64,000 nt of DNA from the NCBI GenBank assembly GCA_933822405.4, contig CAKOGP040001747.1, positions 260,113 through 324,112 of the forward strand. Direction: 5' to 3'. Made by a program: the position numbers and the translations under genes. The DNA is from Cylindrotheca closterium (taxonomy: Eukaryota > Bacillariophyta > Bacillariophyceae > Bacillariales > Bacillariaceae). This document shows, piece by piece, positions 10,158 to 19,784 of the stretch (position 1 is its first letter; every line of letters starts with the position of its first letter). A model generated the notes under the pieces. The model was not told the origin of the DNA and did no database searches. It worked only from the letters and a program-made list of their open reading frames with translations.

Positions 10158-10628
10158 ATGCATCCTTCAACGCCGAATAACAACTCCAATTCCAACGAAA
10201 GCAAAGGCAGCAATAGCAACAATAACGTTGACACTAACGACGAACGTGACTACAACATCAACAATGATGCCAGTGATGACCGCCAACGTCCTACAGCACA
10301 ACCAAACAATGATGTGCCGATGGAAGACATTGACGCTGATCAGGAGACTACTCAACGCACTGCTTCCAATACCTTCAGAGCTACCTACAACATTACAGTG
10401 GTTCAAGAAAGGAGCATGAAACCATTTTCTTCTTCCTCGACGACCCTGTCGACCACCACACCACCGTCGTCGACAATGATCATGGCCGATGAGCCAAAAA
10501 CAGGGCAACAAATGGGCGCTTCTCCGGACGCACTAAACGAGTGCGCAAAGATTATCATCGGTGAGGCGCTAGACATCATGGATGGAAAGTATGACAACGT
10601 GTTTTATGCCATGAAATCACAGCAGTAA
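10158..10628 (+). CDS. Unit 5 diverged member of the small-protein family (156 aa)
   Basis: The preferred start is MHPSTPNN at 10158, which aligns with MSPSTPNN of the other units; an upstream in-frame ATG at 10002 lies in the leader. An Asn/Ser-rich N-terminus is followed by DDRQRPT and DVPMEDIDAD as in unit 4, then FRATYNITVVQERSMKPF (compare ITAQRMIPL). It ends with GASPDALNECAKIIIGEALD then IMDGKYDNVFYAMKS, matching DASPEERIEYSKSIIDEALG in unit 4. The basic KRLR motif is absent. It is a clear but distant paralog of unknown function. Confidence 0.6.
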   Translation: MHPSTPNNNSNSNESKGSNSNNNVDTNDERDYNINNDASDDRQRPTAQPNNDVPMEDIDADQETTQRTASNTFRATYNITVVQERSMKPFSSSSTTLSTTTPPSSTMIMADEPKTGQQMGASPDALNECAKIIIGEALDIMDGKYDNVFYAMKSQQ

Positions 10629-11154
10629 ACAATAAGAAAAGGCCGACGCTCGTCCTCCAAAAACAAGTGTCGTTGCATATATGAATAAAAAATAACAAGC
10701 TCACAATTAGTGTACTACAATGGCAAGAACACCACATCACAAGGATCCCTTCTTTGTTCAATATCTGGTATCCACAGTCGACGACTCAGACACTTCTGCT
10801 CTAGCTAGAGTAGCCATGCAGTTTGAAGTTTGTCTTGCGAGATGCGGGCGAGAAGGTACAGTACTTTGTCAGCTCCTTTTGAAGTGTGAGCCAAAAAAAG
10901 AGCTGGTACAAAACCCTCGTAGATCCATGGTATGTATGAAGTACGTGCAACGTACGGAGCGATCGGAGCGCGGTTTTCCCGCCCTATTTCATACAAATGT
11001 TTGACGCGATCATCATCAAAACAATCGTCGTGCGATTGGCATTGGTAGGACTATCTGCAATACTATACACTACTGTAATATTCATTCCTTGATTGCCCCA
11101 AGACACAACCCAACACAGCACATCAAGCACAACACAACACAACATAGAAACATC
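10629..11154. other. Intergenic region, possible promoter of the AlkB-like gene
   Basis: A 94-aa frame (10720-11004) has no motif and conflicts with an opposite-strand frame, so it is not called. The last 60 bases are an A/C-rich leader (CAACACAGCA, CACAACACAACAC) typical of a 5' UTR before the ATG at 11155. Confidence 0.45.
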
Positions 11155-12850
11155 ATGACTTCTTCTTATGAATCCAAACCGTTAAGAGACGAAAACAGGA
11201 ACCGTCGAGATGCTGATTCTCGTGGACCACCACCACCACCACCACCTGCTGGTGGTGGTGAGGAACCATCATCATCGCGTGGTCGTGGTGGAGGAGGAAT
11301 AGGACGACGTAAGGAGAATGATGACGACAACAAGCGTGGTCACCGTTACGAAGATCGTGATCATCATTCGTCGAGAGGAGGACGTTCTCGTTCCCGAGAT
11401 CGTCGAGATTATGATCGCGACTATGATAGAGGCCGTCGTCGAGACCATGATCGTCATCATCATGACAATCGACGAGGTGGCGGCGGCGGCGGCGGTGATG
11501 ATGATGATGACAGGAGAAATCATCGAGACAGAAGCAGAGGTGGACGAGATAGAAGAGATAGTGGACACTATGGTCCTGATCGTGGATCCGAGAATCGTTC
11601 TCCTTCCAACCGAGAAAACGGGCGTACCGTCTTTCCTTATTACAAGGTTGTCAAGACACCTGCTGATGAGAAACTAGGTGGAATGAATGACGATCCCCGA
11701 GGTGAAGATCCAACGAAGCGAATCACCAAGAAGGCGTCGTCTCGTGGAGCTGGGTAAGTCTCATCTGATGTTTTGGGTATTGTATGGTGTGCAATACTTC
11801 GTGTTGTCTTCAGCATAAGAGAGCTGTTCTTATTTATAATCATTGCTTACAATAAAATACCATGTTGACACTTTCAGACGAAACACAGAATCCTTCGATC
11901 CCGCCTCCACCTTGGTCCGACCTGACTTGCGAGTCCAAATTGGGTCCTCTCGCATTGAAACGTATAACAAGCCCTTGAAGCACGATGATGTGGTCATTGT
12001 TCCCGAGCTCTTTGGTGCGGAAGAAGACTGGGACATTTACTACAAACTAGTGGAAGAAATGAGAGCCCTTCAAGCCAAAGAAGAAGAAGAAGAAGAAGCA
12101 GCTGAAAACGGCAAGATTAAGGAGGACGAGGAAAAGTCTGAGATGATCGACAAGGAGACAGAACATAAAGACGGCAAAGTCAAAAAGGAAGACAGAAACA
12201 AACACCATAACAACCAACGAAATGGCAACCGCAAGGGAGGCCGTGGAGGTGGATCGTCCGCGAAATGGATCTCTTGGCACGAAGGTGCTCACTTGATTAG
12301 CAAGAATCCAAAGGGATGTCCAACGTATGAAAAGATCGTGGCTCGTTTGTGTGAGTACTTTAACATTGATCCCAAGGGCAGTGTGGGTACTCGATTCAAT
12401 TGGTATCGTGATTCGTCAGATTGGAAACCCTTTCATCACGATTCGGCTGCCTTTAATCCACAACGAGCCAAGAACCAGAACATTACAGTCGGGGCTTCCT
12501 TTGGAGCCATGCGCGAATTGGCCTTTATCCGAGCGTCAGAAGAAGTCAAGGGAGATTCCAAGTGTTGCCTTTACTTTCCTCAAAGCAACAATGGAGTCTT
12601 TTCTTTTGGACGAGATGCCAACATTCACTGGAAGCATGGGGTAAATGCATTGGCACCAGATGAACAGGATGGAAAAGGACGAATCAGCATTATTCTGTGG
12701 GGTCTGGCCAAGGGCGCAATTGAAGAAGAGGGATCGCCTCCCTTGTTGGGAGCGGATGGCAAAGGACCTCACGCCATGGCTCGAAATGGTGGACGTGGTG
12801 GTGGCGGTGGTGGCGGTGGACGCAACAATCGAAGAAATGGGCGTCGCTAA
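11155..12850 (+). CDS. AlkB-like 2OG-Fe(II) dioxygenase with RD/RGG-rich N-terminus (2 exons)
   Basis: Exons 11155-11753 and 11878-12850, 523 residues, intron 124 nt with GTAAGT donor. The first 190 residues are low complexity: a Pro run, then Arg-Asp repeats (RDRRDYDRDYDRGRRRDHDR), His and Gly runs, resembling RNA-binding RD/RGG domains of splicing-related proteins. Exon 2 carries the catalytic core: FNWYRDSSDWKPFHHDSAAF with the HxD iron motif, the later His in NIHWKHGV, and GRISIILWG with the Arg expected to bind 2-oxoglutarate. A charged Glu/Lys-rich insert precedes the core, and the C-terminus is an RGG-like tail. Likely nuclear and possibly acting on RNA. The substrate is inference. Confidence 0.75.
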
Positions 12851-13108
12851 TCTCATAGTCATTAAAAGAAAGCAATAATCTATCGATACCGTTGCCAAAG
12901 TGCATTCTAATGCGTACCAGTACCTTACAAGCGAATGCATATTATGGATTTTGAAATTTCAGTTCTTGTGCATGATTCGACTAGTCCGATTGCTGTAAAT
13001 CCGGGACATACTCATTATACTCGTAAGATGAGAACGCCATCGCAATCATCACATCAAACAATAAGAAATAACAAGATATCCATTGATGCACAACATATCC
13101 TTTGCACT

Positions 13109-14408
13109 ATGAACAGGAACCTACATGTACCGATATTGACCTATGCTGCAGTCCTTGTTGCATTGGGAATCACTAGGAGCGCAGATGCCTTTTACGTAGA
13201 TGTTTCACGCAAGACAAGAAGATCGATGATGACACCATCGACACAGTTGCACCAGTCCAGCTTCAACAGCGACCCATACTCCGCGAAACCAGTTTTAGTG
13301 GTGGGTGCCACGGGTAAGGTTGGACGTAAGGTAGTCCGGACTCTTTTGGATCAAAAGCTACGGGTCCGTGCACTAGTCCGAAACGAAACCAAAGCGGTCG
13401 AGCTTTTTGCGAAGGAAATGATGTCGTCGGCCAAAGCCAAAGATGATGGTGATAGTCCGATGCTGGAGTTTGTGGTCAGTGATTTAGGCAAAGCGGACCG
13501 AAAGGCTCTTGAAACTGCCGTCCAAGGTTGCCAATCGATCATCAGTGTTTCCGGTGCCATGAGATTTTCCAAACTGACGGATTTCCTACCGTGGCGTCTT
13601 TTTCAACAAGATACCAGCAAATGGTGCGATGACACCTCGCATCCATACTACGCCAATTACCGGGCGCAAAAGCTACTCATAGATTTGGCCGCGGAATATC
13701 AGTGCAGACGATTTGTCCGGTTGACCGGCCTATCCGTTGGCTTTTCGCCGTTCAACCTTGTGAGCATGATCTTTTCGTCGGTTTTGAGTATGACCAGTCG
13801 ACATCATTTCGCCCTTGAGCAGTATCTGAGAAATTCAAATGTCCCATATGTCATTATTCGTCCTGGAGGACTTGCAGAAGAGGATAGAGTAAGTCACTAT
13901 TTGTGGACAAAATTGAATTCGAATGGAAGCCGACCCGCTTGTTGTCAATAATTCAATCTGCAATCACCAACTTCCTGACTAATCCATGAATCAACACTAC
14001 TCTTTTCTTTCAATAAAGAATCTTTCCAAAACGAATCTACAGGTTGATCCAAGCGGAATGCTTCCGCCACCAGGTCGGGTACCACGCTCAGATGTTGCGG
14101 CACTGGCAGCCCTAACCGTCAGCGATCCAACCGCCTTGGATCCCAGCAAGAGTTACACACTAGGCGTTCGGGCTGTGGGCGACATGAAACCAAAACCACA
14201 AGGATCCAAAGAAGAAGGTTTGCCGACCGCCTTGGAATGCCTTCAGTCCATTAAAGGTCAAGAGGATGCCAATGACAAGACTGTGGTGGCAAAGCCACAT
14301 GGTCTTGCTGTTGCACTTTTCGTCTATTCACTTGCTTTTATTGGTTTCAAACTGACATTTGCGGTTGTTGGTGCTGCTTTGCGACTGTTTGGGGTATCCA
14401 CAAGTTGA
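13109..14408 (+). CDS. Plastid-targeted SDR-type NAD(P)-binding protein (2 exons)
   Basis: Exons 13109-13888 and 14043-14408, 381 residues. The start MNRNLHVP opens a signal peptide ending RSADAF, a plastid signal. The nucleotide-binding motif VLVVGATGKVGRKVVRTLL identifies an atypical/extended short-chain dehydrogenase fold (NmrA/HCF173-like). YANYRAQKLLIDLA and RRFVRLTGLSVG follow, then VPYVIIRPGGLAEEDR at the exon junction and PRSDVAALAALTVSDPTALD in exon 2. The C-terminus is a hydrophobic helix that could anchor it in a membrane. Relatives act in photosystem assembly or pigment metabolism; the specific role is not resolved. The intron is 154 nt. Confidence 0.78.
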
Positions 14409-14699
14409 ATAGTATATATAGTATATATCATAGAGGGGGCGCTTATTTTTAATGTCTGGTACTAAGTAAGGCTTCCTTTTGTCAATAATAATACCAAGAG
14501 TATCGTGTTTTATTGTATTCCTCTTATTTTTGTATTGTACTTTACTTTCTGCGGAACTTCGTTAGTGTTCGTCAGATCATCGCATATGAATATCGATCTC
14601 CATTCCAGCAAAAAATACCGACCGCAGAATCTTTTACTTGACACCCCATCATCTATTGTACATAGTAATAAACCCTTCAGCTATACGACGTGAAGAGAA

Positions 14700-16550
14700 A
14701 TGGCAACAAAAAAATTTACAGAGTACTCCAATATCCCACATAGTCAAGATGAAACCCAGCTACTCCAGCCAGCAACGGAACCAGAACAGAACGAGGACGA
14801 CAAGGGCAATGATGAGTGCCCGCCAGAGTTGCAGCTTTTTCGATGGGAGAACGTGCTCATTCCAGCCTGTTACTTGTGCGTTGGATTAACACAAGGCTTG
14901 AACCGACCACTTTTGAATGTTTATCCACTGGATCTTGGTGCCAATGAATCACAACAAGCAACCATTGGTCTTGTCCTAATGATTCCAGCAACCATGAAAA
15001 TAATCTTTGGATTCCTGTCGGACAACTTTCCCATTTTGGGATATCGACGAAAGTCTTATATGCTCATTGGATGGCTTTCGGTAACGTTCATCATGATTTT
15101 GTTACACCAAAACTCAGATTTGAGAATGGCATACAATGAATATGGGGATGCTGTTCCGCCCAAGGATGCGCCATCAGTAGAATTAGTGAGCATCACTTTT
15201 TTGGTTTCAAGTATAGGCATGTGGATGTGAGTCAACATGTGCTTTCGGGGATTTACTTTACGGTGATGCCGGTGCTCTTACACTCTATGTATCTATTTAA
15301 TTTAAAGGGCCGATGTCATGGGAGATTCGATTGTCGTGAGTCCAAATAAACTTGTGCAATGAGCGTATTTTTTTGCAATGCTAACATTGTGTGTCCTTCA
15401 GGCTGAGAAAGCAAGACTCGAGCCCAAATCAAGGAAGGGGCAGCTTCAATCTACATGTTATGCTAGTCGGTTCTTTGGAATGATGGTCGCTGCTCCTCTC
15501 TCCACTGTTATGTACAGTCACTATGGGCCAGGCTCTGTTGTTCTTTTGATTGCATGCACACCCCTTCCTATCGTTCCAATTTTATTTGCCTTTTCCGAGA
15601 GCAAAGCGCGGCCGTCTCAGCCCATCAAAGAACATCTCACCGAGATTTGGCATGCGGTATGCTTTCGAGCAGTTTGGCAACCACTTGGATTTCTATACTT
15701 TTTCAATTTGCTCCAAGTCCAAAATTCCGCTTGGAGGCAGTATCTTAGTACTGTACTTGATTTTACCGCACAGGAACTCAACTGGCTACTGGTGGCTTCC
15801 TACATCTTTACATTCGTTGGGACTATGGCCTACAAAGAATATTTTTTGAAAACAAGCTGGCGTCGAGTGTATCAATTCTGTATCTTGACCAATGGTCTCT
15901 TGACGTGCACGCAACTTCTCCTGATCAAAGGAAAGACGTTTGGGCTCTCTAACTTTTGGTTTTCGCTGGGAGACGATGCAGCACAAGAATTCATTTCAGG
16001 TGTCCAGTTCTTGGTAAGAGGCAGTGTATGGCACTGAACACTGTCTCGTAGCTGACGCTCACTTCTCGAAATGTTCTGTTATTCAGCCTGCATCAATCAT
16101 GATTGTCAATCTCTGCCCCCCAGGAAGTGAGGGTGCTTCGTATGCCTTATACACGACGATGTGGAACGTTGGTATGATGTAAGTTCACAATCAGCATTCT
16201 GGTGTTTGCATTCCCTTTCCATCCTCACGTTGGTAGTTTCTTGCCACAGACTTGCACCATCCATCAGTAGTGTGTTACTTTCCATCTGGGATGTTAGTGT
16301 TGAAGCCTTGGAGGCTGGTAATTTGGATGGTTTGTTCAAGTTGTCGTTACTGACAGCAGTGATAAAGACAAGTCCAATATTCCTCCTATTCCTACTTCCT
16401 CAGACTCGGGACCAACTCTTTGACATGACCGCGAAACCAAGCGTCCTCGGAGGGACAATCTTTCTGCTGGTCCTATTTGGGTCAATGTTTTACATTATCG
16501 TCGTTGGCATTCTCAACATTGTTGATCCAGGCTGGGCTGGAGCTTCGTAG
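14700..16550 (+). CDS. BT1-family folate/biopterin-type MFS transporter (5 exons)
   Basis: Exons 14700-15226, 15308-15335, 15402-16013, 16087-16178 and 16250-16550, 519 residues, in frame across all joins. Exon 2 is only 28 nt and supplies the diagnostic ADVMGDSIV block that continues into AEKARLEPKSRKGQ in exon 3. Other BT1 features: ACYLCVGLTQGLNRPLLNVY in TM1, TMKIIFGFLSDNFPILGYRR after TM2, and PPGSEGASYALYTTMWNVG in exon 4. About 12 membrane segments are expected. There is no plastid signal, so plasma membrane or endomembrane is likely. The family moves folates, pterins or related compounds. Its last exon has been duplicated at 18.1-18.5 kb. Confidence 0.85.
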
Positions 16551-16756
16551 TCAAGTACCACTCGTCTTTACAACACGACAGGGCTGACTTTGATGATAAG
16601 GTTGCGCTGCAGGTAGCGTATTATCTATCATCTACAGTATTATAGGACTAATGTGATAAAATGCTATTTTATTTTTTGACTTGTATTTTTGTGGTGTGTT
16701 TCGTGTCCGCTTTTGCAAATAAAACGCTTTTATAATGGGGATGGCTCAGAAGTGGA

Positions 16757-18063
16757 TTGGTTTGGGGGACGGACAAACGAGGAAGTCAAAGTATGAAAGG
16801 AAGCTTCCAAGTACCAGGTACGACGTGCATATGGTATGTACGTACAACATACTTTAGGCCCAACAGAATCCAGTCATTTCTGAGAACAATCGTACTTTTT
16901 GGAAAACACCAAGATCAAAATCACGTACCGTTCGTGAAAACGGCAAAATCTGTCCGTTGTGGTGCGTCCCGGAACAAAGGTAGGTATATTATCAAACAAT
17001 ATACCATGGAGGACGAAGAGCCGCCAATCAAACACATTCTCATTCCATCGGAGATAATGAATATCAAACGTGTCAAGGGGAAGACAAATGTCTTCCGCTA
17101 CATGCATCACTTTGTTGGAGTCTCTCCATGCGCTGCATTTTGGGTCTACACTGACCTAAAACCGATATCAAGCATTTTTTAATGGGTCTTTACTACTTTT
17201 GAGAGTACGCTACAGAAGAGGACCTATCATCGATGTTCAATTTCTCAGCAGGTTGAACAAGGACAAAAACATTGGCTATGATCGCGAAGATCCGGATGTT
17301 GAAATACAAGGTAATTGTATGGAAAGAAAATTCCAAAGGGTAAGAGATATCTCAAATTGAGCCCATTGTTATGCCACTCACATAACCTGAACCAGGTCTG
17401 CACTGATTGCATCAGTCCACTTTTTGGCTCCATGGCTGAGTGGTTGCATCTTCCCTATTGAGCTTTGTACTTCTACGATTGACGCCAATGGTAATCACGG
17501 GCAGCTTGCCAAGCATCATGAAAATCTCCAGGACTGCTACCACTCTCCTTTTCCTTGTGGACAGATGTGATTCTTGTTAGGTCCTCTCACAACACACTTG
17601 TTGGACCACACTTGTTGGAATGTCATTTGTCGAGGGCAGGGCGCTGAAGTGGATGTCATAGTGGAGGAAAGCACTAGGGATGGAAAGCTTGTTGGATGGC
17701 TTGTTCTGTTCAAGAAACGCTGGAAAAATTCACCGAGAAATAATGGATTTCGGCAAGATATTACTCTCTTGCGGGCTTTAGATGTTCGATTTCCCGAAGA
17801 GCATAGGGACCACAACCACGTTGAACGAGCGCTTGTTGACGAGCGAAACGAAGCAACACTGTCGCAACAAGAGGACTCAAAACAGAAGAATACATCATGA
17901 GGGGATAAACCTCAACCTAGGCAAAAGACTAGATCCAAATATTCATCAGATGCCTACTCTTCGCATGACAATTATTGGAAACTGGCAATTGTCTCGGATT
18001 GGGATGCTCGTCTCTCTGACTTTTTCGAATCCCAGAGATGCGTAGAAAGATTCTGCTGTTAAA
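16757..18063 (+). pseudogene. Decayed DDE-transposase-like sequence (tentative)
   Basis: The frame at 16757-17182 ends with VFRYMHHFVGVSPCAAFWVY. After a stop and frame change, FLMGLYYF and EYATEEDLSSMF follow. The order GVSP-C-x-W then LLxALxFLK-YATE is seen in DDE-transposase-like proteins of diatoms and oomycetes, from memory of the family. Downstream pieces (for example 17574-17900) are open in short stretches but lack a continuous frame. No terminal repeats were found. It separates the transporter from its 3' duplicate, so a mobile-element origin for that rearrangement is possible. Confidence is low. Confidence 0.3.
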
Positions 18064-18104
18064 GTGCTGAATACTTCCATTTTGAGTGCTTCTTGGGAAC
18101 CCAT

Positions 18105-18473
18105 CGATGGTTTGTTCAAATTGTCGTTACTGACAGCAGTGAGAAAGACAAGTCCAATATTCCTCCCATTCCCACTTCCTCAGACTCGGGACCAACTCTT
18201 CGATATGTCCGCGAAACCAAGCGTCCTCGGAGGGACAATCTTTCTGTTGGTCCTTTTTGGGTCAATGTTTTACATTATCATCGTTGGCATTCTCAACATT
18301 GTCGATCCAGGCTGAGCTGGAGCTTCGTAATCAAGTCCCACTCGTTGTTACAACACGACTGGGGTGACGTTGCTGATAAGGTTGCGCTGGAGGTAGCGTA
18401 TTGATGCTACAGTATTTTCCTTTTCTGCTTCCATTTTTTCGTAATTATTTATTTTGTTGTGTGTTTCGTGTCC
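18105..18473 (+). pseudogene. Truncated duplicate of the BT1 transporter last exon and 3' flank
   Basis: The segment from GATGGTTTGTTCAA at 18105 to GTGTTTCGTGTCC at 18473 matches 16326-16708 with about 90% identity by eye, covering the end of exon 5, the stop region and the 3' flank. The frame is kept through LLTAVRKTSPIF and FGSMFYII, but the Trp codon of DPGWAGAS is TGA (18313-18315). The rest of the transporter is missing upstream, so it cannot encode a transporter. It was probably created by a local duplication after the transporter existed. Confidence 0.8.
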
Positions 18474-18706
18474 TTGCACACGCGCGGAGCGCATGCCGTG
18501 CACGTGTCATTCACGAGAAAATCAACCAAATTGTTTTTTTCACAGCTCAAAAGTTGTGCCTGGCACAAGCTGCAGCTGGGAACGTCGCCGGATCGGTAGG
18601 ATCCAACAAAACAACCTACTGCCATCGCTTTGAAAACAAAATGTTCCGTTTTTGGAGACTATTTCCGATCAGGATCTTCTCATAATTTCATAAAACACAA
18701 GATATC

Positions 18707-19411
18707 ATGAAGATCATCACTGCCGTCCTTTTGTTCGTCGCTCCTCCTCTAGCCTCTGGATTCACCACCCTGTCTGGTGGACGTGTCGGTACCAAGCTTG
18801 ATGCTGCTATCTTCTTTGACTCCCAAACTGGAAACACTGAGAAGTGCGCCGGGTACCTCGGAGAAGCTTCTGGTGTCCCAATCGAGTACATCGGTGAGTG
18901 CTTCTACCTTCGCAAACAATAGATCACGGAAGATCCAGCTTGCGAGGAATGCAAAATGTTTAACGTATCTCTTTCTTTTCCTCTGACAGGTGATGCTACT
19001 GAAGATACCATCAAGGGTGAAGACTGTATCATTGTCGGTGCCCCCACCTGGCACACGGGTGAAGACGAGTGCCGCTCTGGTACTGCCTGGGACGAATGGC
19101 TGTACGACACCCTCCCCAACTTGGGCCTTGAAGGAAAGAGGGTCGCCATCTTTGGTTGTGGAGATCAACAATCTTACAGTGACTACTATTGTGATGCTGC
19201 TGGGGAATTGTATGATCAATTCACTGCTGCCGGAGCCAAGGTCTATGGTTTCACAAGCACTGACGGATACGAACATGTTGAATCTAAGGCTGAGGTCGAG
19301 GATGGCAAGTTCTGTGGGCTTATGTTTGACGAGGACAACCAATACGATCTGTCCGAGGAGCGTGCCAACAGTTGGATTGCCCAGCTTAAACAAGAAGGAT
19401 TCTTCGTCTAG
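18707..19411 (+). CDS. Plastid flavodoxin (2 exons)
   Basis: Exons 18707-18893 and 18990-19411, 202 residues. The start MKIITAVLLF opens a signal peptide ending PPLASGF, an ASAFAP-like plastid motif. The FMN phosphate loop is FDSQTGNTE, the isoalloxazine loops are APTWHTG and FGCGDQQSYSDYYCDAAGE, and an internal stretch (FTSTDGYEHVES) marks the long-chain type. Flavodoxin replaces ferredoxin as electron carrier at photosystem I, classically under iron limitation in diatoms. Diatoms carry two flavodoxin clades, only one of which is iron-responsive; which clade this is needs a tree. The 96-nt intron has canonical GTGAGT and AG ends. Confidence 0.94.
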
Positions 19412-19784
19412 CAGCTACTAGTAGGAGTAGTAAACAGGCCACCCGCCCGCTTTTTGGTCGCGACAACCACTGAACTTGGATTATGAAGCTGATTACAACC
19501 TGCTCTAGTAGACTGTCGATCTTTCTAAAACTGAGACTTAGGCTGCTTCTTTTTCCTTTTCATTTATTTTCTCGTGAGATTGGTGGGCGGGGTATCCAAC
19601 CTTATCGGACGAAGTAGACATACTTCTATCCAAGAGTATAGTTCTATCGGTTCAAATGCGATGAAATCATTTTTCCGTGAAGCACCGCGCACGCACCACT
19701 ACCAACATATATATCAATAAGCGTGACATTATATTACCATCACACTTGTTATTGAATGTACAAAAAGCAAACGATTCTTGAAAG
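19412..19784. other. Flavodoxin 3' region and promoter of the LRR gene
   Basis: No gene. It contains pyrimidine-rich and AT-rich stretches and an ATATATATC block near 19707 that may form part of the promoter for the gene at 19785. Confidence 0.4.

Larger units (their letters stand above)
4340..10628. repeat. Cluster of five paralogous small-gene units, four with duplicated flanks
   Basis: Units at about 4.34-5.7 kb, 5.7-6.8 kb, 7.19-7.94 kb (inverted) and 7.94-9.15 kb share both their coding regions and long non-coding flanks. Recurrent landmarks are GAGTACACCAGG (near 4354 and 5763), CGAAAACGACC (near 4648, 6000 and 8102), GTGAATGCTCCCG-like (4803, 6145, 8282 and reverse strand near 7768-7780) and ACGTCACC (4838, 6181, 8338). 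Units 2 and 3 are tail to tail. A more diverged fifth gene at 10.16-10.63 kb shares mainly protein motifs and a GCGTCACC site. The spacing of about 1.3 kb between units 1 and 2 suggests tandem segmental duplication followed by an inversion. Confidence 0.85.

Noticed and set aside
10720..11004. 94-aa open frame before the AlkB-like gene
   Set aside because: No motif, competing opposite-strand frame, and composition like non-coding DNA.
11272..11677. Frames opposite and beside the RD-rich domain
   Set aside because: They arise from the repetitive GAT/CGT sequence; the called frame alone continues into a catalytic domain.
17433..17443. TGGCTGAGTGG, a perfect tRNA A-box, as a possible tRNA-Ser/Leu gene
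   Set aside because: No GGTTCRANYCC B-box or acceptor stem closes at the right distance.
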